From NCBI RefSeq assembly GCF_030272615.1, contig NC_081412.1, positions 143,882,247 through 143,946,246 of the forward strand: a DNA stretch of 64,000 nt. Direction: 5' to 3'. Under the pieces are notes generated by a model, which had not been told where the DNA came from, ran no database searches, and saw only the letters and a program-made list of their open reading frames with translations. How positions within the stretch are numbered: the stretch's first letter is position 1; each line of letters begins with the position of its first letter. Below, one piece after another: positions 36,960 through 48,857 of this stretch. The DNA is from Cryptomeria japonica. Taxonomy: Eukaryota > Streptophyta > Pinopsida > Cupressales > Cupressaceae. The translations under genes and the position numbers were made by a program.

Positions 36960-37690
36960 GATGGGTCAAAGTTCTGCCATTACCATCATGTGCCTGGTCA
37001 CGACACCAAGCGATGTTACCATCTTTAGCACTTAGTCTAGGACTACATTGATAGTGGTGCAACCAAAGTTGATGCATGCAAACATAAGTCAAACAAATTT
37101 GTTTATCAAACTAACAAGGATTTTTAAATCTATACTGACCCCTTTCCCTCGCATTTGGAAAATTTCATCTCTGCATTAGATCATTCTTTGGATGATGGTC
37201 CATTTATGAACATGGTCACCATCGCTCCTACTTGCTTGCCTTCTAGTTAGAAAGGAAAGGTGTCTGATGTGTCCTTGTCATTCACCCCTCTAGATGTCTT
37301 GTATTATAGAGAACCTACTCCTTTATATATCCCTACCAAACTAAATGGTCAAATTGTCATGGGTGTGATATTGACCCATCATGCAGAGTTGATGTCATTA
37401 CGGAGGAGACTCTATTTGGTTGGCATAGCCCTACATAGGATGAGTGTCGAGCAACCCTGAGGATGCATGATGGATTCTCCATCCTTCCTTTGGGTAATAT
37501 CACCTTGATGGTCCTTCTGGGACCCAAGATTGTATCTTCCATATTTATGATCATTCCTGAGTCAAACCTCTTCATAGCTAAGCTAGGTATTCCCCGATTG
37601 ATTTCTATGGAGGTGGTCCCATCAACGATTTATAAATGCCTTAATTTTCCCCATAAGGTTTCAATACATGTCATCCAAGACACTGGATAT
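36960..37690 (+). pseudogene. Zinc-finger and protease-like domain of gypsy A
   Basis: A modified knuckle FCHYHHVPGHDTKRCYHL lies at about 36972-37025. Downstream, KLNGQIVMGVIL is followed, after a one-base slip, by DPSCRVDVITEE (Asp codon at 37373-37375) and later by GIPRLISMEVVPSTIYKCLN. The layout is that of a gypsy aspartic protease, but the usual D-S/T-G triad is D-P-S. Gypsy B has the same residues. Whether it can act as a protease is unclear. Confidence 0.7.
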
Positions 37691-37699
37691 TGATCCTTG

Positions 37700-39340
37700 G
37701 TAGCTCATGGGGACTTTTTGTTAGACCATTTTTGGCCTGCTCCAGTGTGGCATGTGTTTCCCATGGGGATTTGATGTATCGTGTGTATTATCAGTACAAG
37801 ACAGGGGAGTTAGCTCCTAAATCGGTGCAACCTAGTTTTTCATTGCCTCTCCTGCATCAACCTCTGCTCCATCTATTCTAGTGATGGAGCGGGTGGTGCC
37901 TCATATCTCCTCATCATCGAGGGTCGAGGCTAAGCCTACTCCTCTAAGTAGACCTCCACATATGCCTAGGACTCCGCAGCCTCTAGCTTGGTGTCTTATG
38001 TTCCTGCAACTGCACCTAGTGCAGACAAAGTAAAGGTACCCATGTTGTCAAAGTTTGCAGCCCACCCTCCCTTTGAGCTCCCAATCATGGTTGATATCCC
38101 TCAGCCCTCTTGTTATGATAAAGGGAAGTGTTCTTCTCATGTTCATTTATCATTGCTTTCTCATGTTTCATAGTCTATGTCGGCACCCTTCATTCCCCCA
38201 ATCACTCCTCAAGCAAAGCAGGGTAGGGCATCCATTGCTGTGAATGTCGTGCCTATTCCAAATGCCTCTCATGCTTCATCAGTTGAGCCTTATCCTATCC
38301 CTGACATGGTTATGGAGGCATCTCCTACAAATCATGATTATCTTTAATCCTCTCAGGCTTCCATTGGTGGCCCTCATCTTCATCATAATTAGCGTGCATG
38401 TGAGCATAAATGCTATCAACGGAACATGGCTCAAGAGCGCAATGTCACTCTACAGGTTGCTACTGCATTTGTGGTATACAGCTCCTGCTTCATCTGACGT
38501 TCCTATTTTTACATCTTCTTTGGTTTTTCTTCCAATTGCTTTGGGGCCTCTTTATGAACCTCCCCATAAATGAATGTAGGTCTTCATTTCTCCTTCTCTA
38601 GAGTTACCCCTTATCACCTCTTTGTTGGACATGCCTCCATTGTCTCATCCCATTAATATGTTGCATACATAGGTGGTGTCTAGTGCAACTCTTTCTTCTC
38701 CCCCTATTTCGTGACCACGCTAGCATTAGAGCTTTCCTAAAGTCCTTCAACCTTCTATGGTTGATAGGAGACCTATTTCTCCTATCGGCCCCAAACACAA
38801 GCTTGAATAGGGTCTCATTCTAGAGTTTCAATGATAGAAATCCTTATAGGTATGTTCCTCACCCTCTTCTATGCCTATTTCAGTGCCTCTCAGTTTGCCT
38901 ATTTTTGTGTGTGTGATTGAGAAGGCCCCTTCTTCTCCCGAGTTTGTCACTACCCCTCTTCCAGAGGCTAGTAGTCCAATCCTTGTTTAATCTTCTCTGA
39001 GTGAGTCATCTACTTCTTCTACAAAGGTTTGCATATTTGACTCCTTGGCGGATATCCCGGTCTTATCCATGATCTTCATTCAATTGTTGACCCTTACCTC
39101 CTCCGAGCCTGTGGACAAAAATGTTGTTGTTGCTTTGTCCCTTGCCCTTGTTGCTGGTGAGGCACCCAATGAAGCTCTTGCTATTGTCCCTCTTTGAGCT
39201 CATCCTCCTTCTCCCTATGATCTATATTGGGAGGATGATGATCTCCTCTTCCCTTGATCTTTTTTGTGTATCTATGCTCAACTGTGTTCCCTCGTACTTA
39301 CTTTACATGTTTGTTCCCTCCTAGAGGACCTAGGTTACTC
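37700..39340 (+). pseudogene. Pro/Ser/Val-rich C-terminal region of gypsy A
   Basis: Broken frames rich in Pro, Ser, Ala and Val (for example PATAPSADKVKVPMLSKFAA and PIPDMVMEASPTNHDYL) follow the protease region. Gypsy B has a comparable Pro-rich tail. There are no RT signatures. The function is unknown. Confidence 0.5.
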
Positions 39341-40548
39341 CTTAGGTACTTGGATATAGGGGGTTGACTATCTTTATTTGTTGTTCTCTCCCAGAGGACC
39401 CGATTTACTCTGTAGGTGCTCAGATACAGGATATTTTCTATCATATATCTTCTTCTATTTGTCTCTCTACTTCCTCTATTTGTTTTATCTTTGTTTTTTG
39501 ATATTCGGGGACTATGCAAAGTGTTGGGGGAATCTTTAGCCTTCTTCCATGTTGACCTGAATTTTTGTTTTATCTTTGTCTTCATGTGCTCTTCTTCAAA
39601 TCCGAGAACTTTGGCGCTATGATGATATACCCATCTCACAACTCTATTACATATATTTTGTCACTGCTATGGGTTTTGATGCCAGACTATCAGATCCCCC
39701 TATCCTCTTGCATTTCATTATCAATGTTGTCGATATTTATGTGTCACCACCTACTGGTGACATTTCACGGAAACATCTTGCTATGTTGATGTGCCACGGC
39801 TGCTTTTCTCCTTAGAATAGCATGCCTTTCATGCATATACTTCTAAGGGGGGCATCATATTTGCATTTCTGCATGAGCTTTATGATCTTTATTTATCATT
39901 TATCTTCTAACATTTCTCTTTCTTGTCATTTTCTTTTTCATGTTTTTCCTAGGTGGGGTCCAAACCACTTGATCTTTTTCTCCTCAATGGGGGCCAAACC
40001 ATTTGATTTATCTCTTTTGCTTGCCTTAATAGGGGCCAATCTAGTACTTACCAAATTTATCTTCGATCGCCCAATCGCATGGCTATCTAGCGTATCGCTT
40101 CCCATGCCGACAAATCTATCTATTATCGCCCTATCGCATGAATATCTAGCATATCACCACCCATGATGGCATACATTATCGCCCTATTCTATGGATATCT
40201 AGCATAACACAGTTTTTTATCCATATCAGCCAATCTTATATCACGATAGTCATTTATCTCATATCTTTTTGTAACTAGGGGCTTTCCTCCAAAGTGAGGT
40301 TCATTTATGTTACATTATCTTATCTATTACCAATCTTAAATTTATCCATCATCTTGTTATCCAATATGCTAGACTACAATTGGCATGTTTGCAATATATC
40401 AATTAGCAATAATTATTCCAAATCTCATCTCACTGTGGACAACCTTGTCTAATCAACAAAAATTTACCTCCCTACCACGACTCTCTATCTTTCTCTACTT
40501 AGCTCCACATCTCTCGACAAAGACATGCTCACTAAAGTGGGGGCAAAA
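39341..40548. other. 3' non-coding part of gypsy A with short tandem repeats
   Basis: There is no convincing coding. GGGGGCCAAACCATTTGATTT-like words recur at about 39955, 39990 and 40031. ATCGCCCTATCGCATG plus ATCTAGC recurs at about 40066, 40125 and 40178, 53-59 bp apart. Confidence 0.6.
40531..40547 (+). other. Polypurine tract of gypsy A
   Basis: ACTAAAGTGGGGGCAAA lies just before the 3' LTR. Gypsy B has CTAAAGTGGGGGATAAA at the same place. Confidence 0.8.
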
Positions 40549-42841
40549 TATAATGTAAAAAATCATGCCTTATCCAATTCAACGCAACAAGTGGTGCCTT
40601 CCTCCATGTCATCAGAGTTCAAGTGTCACCACTTTTGTCCTCTTGTCCACTCAGATCACCTTGTCAGCTTCAAACAAGAGATTCACCAACTCCATCAACC
40701 TATCACCTTCAGGGATTAGGGTGTGACATGGAGACATTCATGTGATGTGCTATCATACCATGAATTTGCTAGTTCGCAAGTGATCGTTTGAGCTTCATGC
40801 ATGCGGCCATAAGTAATCATAATGCTCTTGCATGCACCCACTGACATTGGTTTGCCTTCCATGGCCTATATCTCTCCCATTTGAAAGCATTTTGAGGATA
40901 TTTTACTATTTTTTAGTATACTGGTTGTAATTTGGAGCTCTTGGAAATCTCTTTGGACAACATTCATAGTCTTTCTTGTGAAGTCTATCATTGTTGCAGC
41001 TTCACAAATAGCTCAAGACATCATTTCCATAAGCATCTTAGAAAGGGGAGTTTACTTATCCTTTACTCCTTTAATTTTACATATTATCATCCTTTGTCTC
41101 ACACTGTTTTCCAATTCTCTTTATCATTTATTTTCCCTATGGCTCTTATCTGGGTTGTCCATGAAGGTGGAAATAACAAAACTGGAGTCTGACTTAGGCT
41201 GACTCCTAAACACAACCCCCAATATTTTCCTTCTTACTTATGTGTAGGTTATCAATCATGGGAAAGATGTTATTTAAAGGGAGGCTTCAATCATGGACCA
41301 TTTGTGATTTCTCTCTATTCCTACTTAACTTATTCTTTCATTTTGTATTTCGTACTATTATTCTATTTTATTATTTTCTTGCAAGCATTTAGTATTTTAA
41401 TCATATATGTCATTTTTGTAGGGTTTTTGTGCTTCATTCGTACAAGATGCCAGTGCATTGTGCTGGTGTCCCAGATCTATGTGATGAATACTAAGAGGGG
41501 GGGTGAATTAGTATGCCAAAAATATCCACACTAAAACACTTAAACAATCTGAAGACAAACCGGTAAAATAGTTTAACAGACGGATTGGTTATCACACATG
41601 CAAACCAAAATGCAAGTAAAGCATTCACCCACAAAAGCAATACAACCATAACACAAGATATTTGACATGGAAACCCAAATGGGAAAAACCACGGTGAGAT
41701 GGAACTCACAAGTCACTATCTGCAGAATAGAAACCAGACTGGTTAAGGTCGGACCGGTTAATGTCTTACAATATTTTACACCAAAACAGATCCTGTTAGG
41801 AATCTCAATCTCTGTTAGGAGATAAGTCCGATTAAAGACTACCTTGCTAGAGGATTTTAGATTCACAGTGGTGAACCACCTTGTTAGAGGATTTTACAAA
41901 GGCTTTTAGGCCTACCCGGTTAAGGGCTATAGACTTGTCAAAGATGTGAGTAATCAACAAGTGTTTGATCTATCTAATAGCATAGACTGCTTGATTAGAT
42001 CCAGTATAGTTCACTGCTAATGCATTCCAGCATTACTTCAGTCTTCTCTATCTCTCTCTCTCAGTTACAACTTGATCTTCTCAGATAAGATCACTCTTTC
42101 AACAACTCAATAATCACCTTAAACCCTAGCACAACATAAACCCTTTCAGCAACAATTTAAAACCCTAGACATGATGTCCTTTTAAAGGAATCTGATTTCA
42201 TGTTGGTCCAATAGGATTACATTACAATTTCCTAGGTTCAATGAATCTAGACATACTCAGTAACACAACACAAAAAGAACCATCAGTGTGTCAGCACCAT
42301 CAATCAAATGGTGGATTGGTAACTCATCACAAAATGTCGGTTGGTAACTCATCACAGAGTATTACTGGTTCATGCAAAATATTGGTTGCCGGTTTGACAA
42401 AAATGAAGACTGGTAAGAATGTGTTATGCCGCTTTGCTCCCTCGTATCACTTGAGATCTACGAACTGCTTGGGGTTGACATGCAGCTTTGGACTGGGAAA
42501 CACATTCTGCAAAATCACCAATAGTCTAAACACTAGAATACAACATACTGGTTGGAACAAATACCGGTTGAGCTCTAGCTCATACATATAAGGGGATCTC
42601 AATACAAGTGTGTCCATCAATGACAATCACAACATAAACATCAAAAATGCCAACACTGTGCACTCGTCCCGAGGACAGAGGCTCATCAGAGCCATCTGAA
42701 CATCTTCTCTACATTCTGTTAGATTAGTTTAGTTAGTTTCATCCCTTGGCTCATCTTAGCCCCACTTTGAGTGAGGTATCAAAGGGTCTTTTTGTTCTCT
42801 TGGATTTATCATCCTTGAGGTAGCAAATCTCCTCTGTTACA
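40549..42841 (+). repeat. 3' LTR of gypsy A, interrupted
   Basis: It starts TATAATGTAAAAAATC and ends CTCTGTTACA. The part after CCCAGATCTATG is displaced by the solo LTR at 41482-42655 and resumes as CACTCGTCCCGAGGAC. Confidence 0.85.
41482..42655 (-). mobile_element. Solo copia-type LTR inside gypsy A
   Basis: The minus strand begins TGTTGGCATTTTTG and ends TAGTATTCATCA (1174 bp), flanked by CTATG on the left and CTGTG on the right. The undisturbed 5' LTR of gypsy A (near 34880) shows the empty site AGATCTACGTG. It contains the conserved hairpin region (41661-41700) and ACCGGT-type words as in the copia array LTRs. Confidence 0.85.
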
Positions 42842-42846
42842 GCTAC

Positions 42847-43000
42847 AGACAGTGCAAGGCACAACTGAATGGTCCCTAATATCTTTCTATAAATAATCTT
42901 TGAGTCTTCATCTAACATCATGGAAGGTTTTATTGTCTTTCCTTCTAATGGTTGCCACAGATCCTTTTGATATAGGTAATCTTCCATCTACATTTTCCAT
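42847..43000 (-). pseudogene. Copia gag fragment of the host element
   Basis: The minus strand reads MEDYLYQKDLWQPLEGKT and KILGTIQLCLALSVA, the typical N-terminal part of Tork-like gag. It continues in phase with VAFNISKAT at 33954 once gypsy A and one GCTAC copy are removed. There is a stop (TAG) just before MEDYLY. Confidence 0.85.
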
Positions 43001-43005
43001 AATTG

Positions 43006-44178
43006 TGTGATGTTGGAAAAAGATGAATGATAGAGATCTAGAGGAAAGCTTTTCTTCCCTATGAGGAGAGATGAAATTTTCACTTTGGATTTCCCTTCAA
43101 ACACTTTTCACGCATTACATTAGAAGAGGGGGGAAAATACACTAGATTCAACCTCTAGAAAAGGAGATTGAATTCTAAGTGATATAAGAATGATAAGTTA
43201 ATCCCTTCTTCTGAGATTGATATTTGAATTGAATGAATTGTGTACTTATGACCAAGTGGAAAAGTGACAAAGATCTAATTATAACTCAAGATAGAAGCAT
43301 AGGATGAAGCTTTGCACCTAGATCTAGCAATGTTGAGATGAAACTACCCTATGAATTTGAAGAAAAGTTGTCCAAACCATGGCAGGAGTGTACACAGTCC
43401 TCTGAAAAATCCACAAAATGAAAAGGGTTTTTCCACCTCTATAAATGGAGTCCAAATCCAAAAGTACAATTGTGCACCTGCAACCTACACACAGAAAAGA
43501 GAGGAAAAGGGGTGGGGATTGGGGGTTTGTCTTCATGTCAAACCCCAGTTTTGGAATTAACCAAATGATTAAAGAAAGTACTTGCAAGTAAATGTAAATG
43601 AAAGATTGAACTATAAATCACCTCAGGGATGTTGTGATAGAAATGTTGATAGAATTATTTGTATTGGATTGAATGTTGAAACGGATCTCCTCTTCAGTGG
43701 TTGAATCCTTGGCTTGAATGCAACATGTAGCCTTGAAGGGAGACTTGAGAATGCTCAATGCTGGAAAGGAATGCTTGAATACTCTTGAATGCTTGATCTC
43801 ATGTAAACTTCCAACTCATCCAACTTATGCTAATGAGAGGACCAATGCAACTTATATACTCATCAATTAGGGTTAATTAACTGATTTTCCATTGTAGGTC
43901 GACACTAGGAGAGTTTTCCCGCTCAATGCACAACCACAAAAGCATAATTGAAAAGGGTCCTACCCCAAAATAGGGCATGGGACAAGGGCACCACTCCCCT
44001 GTCCTACCCTTTTTTTCAGGATAGGATGTAGTCTATGCAATGCAGAGGGCAAGCAAGATGTAGTTCTTATGTGTCGAGCAAGTCTCTGATCTCTGAACGG
44101 GCTTAGGGATCTAAATCCCATCCGTGAGGACCCTAATGTGGTCGACAATTACGCGGGTCACAATTTCATGACACTACA
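43006..44178 (-). repeat. 3' LTR of gypsy B
   Basis: 1173 bp, next to the polypurine tract at its right edge. It carries the conserved CCAAAACTGGGGTTTGACA word (about 43535-43555, minus strand) and a weakened copy of the GC-rich hairpin near 43378-43410. Confidence 0.85.
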
Positions 44179-44195
44179 TTTATCCCCCACTTTAG
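44179..44195 (-). other. Polypurine tract of gypsy B
   Basis: The minus strand reads CTAAAGTGGGGGATAAA directly before the LTR start. Confidence 0.85.
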
Positions 44196-44922
44196 CGGGA
44201 ATATAAGCGTACGCCAATATTGCTGGTAAAGTACAAGGAAACAAGATTGAAAGACTTCTACCACGTCAAGGAGGCAAGATGCACCAAGCCCCCAGTGGAC
44301 TTAGGATCTTACATTGATTGACAAAGTAAAAGGGAAGACCAAGAAGGGAAAACCATGAATGCAAGTAGCAAGGTTCCCCTCACTATGAGTCATGAAAAAG
44401 ATACCAAAATTATGAAGCAAAGCCAAGTTCACTAAATAATTCTAAGTATCCAAAAGGAAAATATGAGTGGAGTGTACGCCCCCATGTTAAAGCAATCGTG
44501 CACACCTTATCGGGAGAAATTTATTTAAGGTAGGATACACCCAAGAGAGAGAGAAGAGAGGGAGCACGTTATTGTAAGGATTTAGCCCCCAAGTGAGCAA
44601 TAAAACCCAAGGATAATGCACATAAAATAGGAAGTCATTTTTCTTTCCTTGGGGTTAGTATGTTGTATAATAACTCATGTATATCATAAATGCATGTGTA
44701 TATAATAATCATCATTCCCCAAAGAAAGGACACTGCCTTAGAAGAAAGGGAAGAGAGGATGTCTTTCGAGTCAACATGAAAAAGACCAAAAGAGATCTCA
44801 ATGCTTTGCATTGTCCTCAAGTAGATATTGAGGGAAAAATAGAAGAACAGGGATGCACATAGAAGAATAATCACAAAACAACAAGAAAGGAGAGAGAGAG
44901 AATATCTACAATGCTAATATTG
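44196..44922. other. 3' non-coding part of gypsy B
   Basis: No coding region or repeat stands out; the strand composition is purine-rich on the plus strand. Confidence 0.4.
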
Positions 44923-45971
44923 CTAATCTAGAATGACATCCACCTCCCGATATTGTTGATCACTATTTTGGGAAGGAAAGAAACATGCCAGAGGAGCGAC
45001 ATCGAGCATAGTAGATGGAGCTATCACAAGATCCAAACAAGGACTATGCTCATGTGGTAAGTCACTTTGTTCGATTCTAGGAGCTAGGATTAGGGTTTGT
45101 GAAAATGTAGTTGATAAATGCTTGTCCACATCAACATGTTCATAATCACTATTATAAGCATTATGAGTTGTATTTCCATCATGAATAACATTTTCACTCA
45201 TTTCTTCATCAAAATTTAGAGAAAGAGGAGCACGAACATGAATAGCAGTAAAGCCATCACATGTTTTGTGCTGGTTATGATTTGGCGATGAAGGTTGAAC
45301 ATCTTGCTTAGGAGAAAATGGAATCATGTCAACTATTGGAGTTTTAGGAGATGGAATAGTTTGAGGGACAACTTCATGATCTCAAACATGGCATCTTCAT
45401 CAACATTAGTGGAAGGCTAAGAAGGAGGAGGAACATTTGAAAAAGTAGAAATATTTTCTTCTTTCATAGTTGAAGGTTTAGGTTGAGGTATTTTAGGTTG
45501 GACAAGAGGAGAAGCAGGCCTCTTCTCTCTATAAGAGGAAGGAGGTGGTTCTGTGCCATATAAAGGATGAATGTTAGGTGTAGGAAGAAGATAAGGCTCA
45601 TCATGAGGAGGAGGTATAGATCTAACCTTAGGAGGAATATTGTTGGTCTTCTTAGGAGAAGGTATAGTCACATCCATAGGAATAGGTTGAAGATCTTCCT
45701 TAGGAGGGAGATTATTTCTATCCATGAAGGGAAGCACTTCATCTTCAAGTATGAGAAGAATGTCAATTATTGGGGATCTAGGGTGACTTAAGGATAAGAT
45801 CATATCTTTCTTACATTTTTTATAAGATTGAAAAAGAGCATTGCGCCTTGATGCAAGAGATTGAAATTTCTTAGGCCAAAATAAATCAATAGGAACACTA
45901 GGGTTTCTTTTAGATGGACGAAATAAGCTATGGTTCATGGTTATGACTTCGCCATTGTGAAGAAATTCCAA
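44923..45971 (-). pseudogene. Pro/Ser-rich C-terminal region of gypsy B
   Basis: The frame 45971-45417 runs from EFLHNGEVITMNHSLFRPSK into a Pro-rich part (KKTNNIPPKVRSIPPPHDEP). After a stop and frame change, 45327-44923 is acidic and His-rich (NVIHDGNTTHNAYNSDYEH). The first words match the end of gypsy protease regions; the rest is unidentified. Position and composition match the tail of gypsy A. Confidence 0.55.
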
Positions 45972-46254
45972 ACACTTCTAGATTGGAGAAGCAATAGCCT
46001 TCATGGAAGTTAGCCAAGGATAGCCCAGTTTCACATGGAATTGCTTGGAAGAGCGTATGATAATAAAGTCAACATCCATAGATTTAGTATGAACTTAAAT
46101 AGGAAGGGTGATAGAGCCAATGGTAGGATAAGAGAAGCCATCAAATAACTTCAGAACTACATTAGAGGCATCATATCTTAGTTTATGCAATCGTAAAGTG
46201 AAAAGATACTCCTTAGTGATGATGTTAACCATGCAAGAGGGATCAACAAGAGCA
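45972..46254 (-). pseudogene. Protease-like domain of gypsy B, C-terminal part
   Basis: The minus strand reads ALVDPSCMVNIITKEYLF next to the inserted LTR, then KLRYDASNVVLKLFDG and LGYPWLTSMKAIASP. The active-site position is D-P-S-C, as in gypsy A. The N-terminal part lies at 47880-48100 on the other side of the LTR. Confidence 0.75.
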
Positions 46255-47879
46255 TGTTGGCATGTTTGGTATAACTGATGAAGATGAGATGATGGTGGAT
46301 GATTATACTAGTAGAGGAAGATGACATGATCAGTTATTTATATTGTCATTGATGGAAACAAGGTTCAACTGATGTTTAATAATTTTTACAGTTGGTTTTT
46401 GGTGATTGACTTGTTGGCTAAGTGATTTGGTCTACTGGAGTAAGATTTTGACAGTTTGATAGAGTTTACCAGTAAGACTGTGAATTAGGACCTTAACCGA
46501 TAAAACAGAAAGTTTTGATGGAATCAGGTGATTGGCGATGCTTAATAACTTGTGGTTTGATACATAAGCTTTTATGATGGATTTGAGTATGTAACTAGAA
46601 CGACATCCTATGATGGTTATTGGAAGGCATGTTTTGAATTTTTGGTGAAGTTTTTCTAGGGTTTAAGGACTGATAAAGGATTATTTTAACCAGTAATGAT
46701 TTTGGGTTTGGTAGTGATCTACATCAAGTTCACATGTTGATTATAATGTGGCACAAACTGTGTGATGAGTTTGAACGATGTTTTGGCGCATTTGGAGAAT
46801 GAGTTTCTTGGGAATGTGCAAAGTTCTTAGCAGAATGTGCTAAGGGTTTGACTTTGTACCAGATCGACTTGTTGTGACAATTTATGATCATTCAACAGCC
46901 AATATTGATTTGTAATTGGTTGTAATGATCCCTATGATGATCTGTAATGAGTTGTAAATATTTTTTATGATCTATGTAGTAAGTCTTAGGGTTTTGATGG
47001 CGACCTATTTGTAAAAGTTATTTATGTCGGCAAGGTTGATGTTTTGTTGTGCCAATGATTTTGAGAAGTGTGTGAAATCGAACCAGTGTGTGTGAGAAGA
47101 TCTGCTAGAGAGATGCAAACCTAGAACTTAATTGGATCTGATCAAGCAAGTAGTAGAGTTCTATACACACATCATTCATTGTTGTTCTCTAACAATTATA
47201 GCAGCTAAAATCACTTAACTAGGTAGGTCACAAGCCTCACATTGTAAAATCCCCTAACAGGGTGACTCAATTTCTGAGTTCTAAATCTTCTTTCAAGGTT
47301 GATCCTAATATATCAAAGCTTCTAATAGGGCTGTAGTAAATCCCTTAACTGGGTGACTCCTAAACAGGGTTTGCTCCTAACAGGGCATCATTGTAAGCTT
47401 CTAACCAGGCTTGACTCCTAATAGGGTGCATTTTGAAAGAGTGCAGAATATTTGTGGGTACCAATTCCTACTGTGGTTTTTCCCTATTTAGGTTTCCATG
47501 TGAAAAACATGGTGTTCATGTGTGGTATGCTTTTCTTGTGATGTTCATGTTTTATTTATGATAACCGATAAAGACATTTTATGTTTGTTTATTAGAGATT
47601 TTTAAAGTGGTTACCGGTATTGATGATTATATGTTTGATGAAGCATTCTGATTAGTTAATAAGTTGGTAATTGTGTTTGTTGATCTGATATTGAATTGAT
47701 GGTTAAGATAATTAATAAGTTTTCATAAGAGGAAATGATTATCTAGATCTGATAAGGAAATTTGTTATGAAGATTTAGTTTAAGTGTTGAATGTTTTCAG
47801 ATCTGATATAAGTGTGTTTTTGTGTTGAAAGTTTCAAATTTTTTTAATACCGATTCACCCCCCCTCTTAGTATTAACCA
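46255..47879 (+). mobile_element. Copia-type LTR inside gypsy B protease region
   Basis: It starts TGTTGGCATGTTTGG and ends TAGTATTAACCA (1625 bp). It contains the conserved GTGGTTTTTCC/GGTTTCCA region at 47470-47510 and the repeated CCCTAACAGGGTGACTC-type words (47225-47440) found in the copia array LTR. No clear target-site repeat (GAGCA left, GATTC right). Confidence 0.7.
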
Positions 47880-48852
47880 GATTCTCTAAGTTTATCAAAG
47901 TGTCATGGCAAGGTATATCATTAACCTTCACAACTATGTATAAAGGGTCATCGGGTGCTCTAATGGTCTCACTAGGGTCAAATGTAATACAAGAGTCCTT
48001 AGGCGTATATTGTTTTTCTACCATGTTTACCAAGTTTGGAGTCATAGAAGTGAATTCCTTAAAGGAAAAAGAAGTATACTCAATCTCAATCATGTTAGAG
48101 GCATGAGAAGGCAAAGGATCAGTAAAAATTTTAAGATTTTGATTAGGAGGAGCTACTAATTTATTTCCCTTATCATTCACACCTACCACACATATAGTAT
48201 TGTTACCAATCAAATCTTGAATCTTACTTTTCAATACAAAATATTTCTCAGTATCATGACCAGGCGAACGATGAAATTGACAAAAGGAATTATTACCAAA
48301 ATAAGGGGATACAAGTTTAGAAGGATCAACTTGTTTTATAGGAGGAAGTTTGATAACATTTCTTTGCAACAACTAAGACATAATACTATGTAAAGATTCA
48401 TTCAAAGGAGTAAAGTGTCTTTCTCTTTTGAAAAAATTAGAAATAGAAGGCACGCCTGTTATAGCATTCACATTATTGCTGTCGATTGTATCATTGAACT
48501 TGATGAATCTTTTTGTTGGTTTGAACTTCACAAATGGTTGTTGAACACTCTCCCCCTTATCACTTGAAGCCATAGGAGTAGATTGCTCCATTTAACTCAC
48601 AACCGGTTGATAATTGTGGAGTGTTGCGCACAACTGCGGAAAAGAAGTAAACTCAGACAAAGGAAGATTTTCCCTGATATCTTTTTGCGAATTATAAATG
48701 AAAATTTGTTGAATATCATTATCAGGTACATGAAAAGAAATTTGAGCATACAAATGCTTATATCTACCACTGAAATCAGTCACTTTTTCTTTAACACCTT
48801 GTTTACAATGCATTAAATCAATCAAAGTGATTTTAGGACCAATGTTATTTTG
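47880..48852 (-). pseudogene. Gag C-terminal part and protease start of gypsy B
   Basis: The frame from the solo LTR edge reads NNIGPKITLIDLMHCKQG, EKVTDFSGRYKHLYAQ and VPDNDIQQIFIYN, homologous to gypsy A gag. A knuckle-like FCQFHRSPGHDTEKYFVL follows (about 48230-48285; last Cys is Tyr), then a linker and VVKVNDIPCHDTLIN leading to the protease. Two stops break the frame. Confidence 0.8.
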
Positions 48853-48857
48853 AAATT

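Larger units (their letters stand above)
33955..42841 (+). mobile_element. Gypsy element A: gag-protease only, non-autonomous
   Basis: LTRs lie at 33955-35068 and 40549-42841, the latter enlarged by a solo LTR. The target-site repeat is GCTAC (33950-33954 and 42842-42846). Without the solo LTR and its 5 bp repeat the 3' LTR is 1114 bp, the same length as the 5' LTR. The internal region (35069-40548, 5480 bp) encodes gag and a protease-like domain, then a Pro/Ser-rich stretch. No RT, RNase H or integrase motif is seen on either strand. Confidence 0.85.

Noticed and set aside
39298-39815. Several frames near the end of gypsy A
   Set aside because: No similarity to gag, protease, RT or integrase is visible and they overlap on both strands; treated as non-coding.
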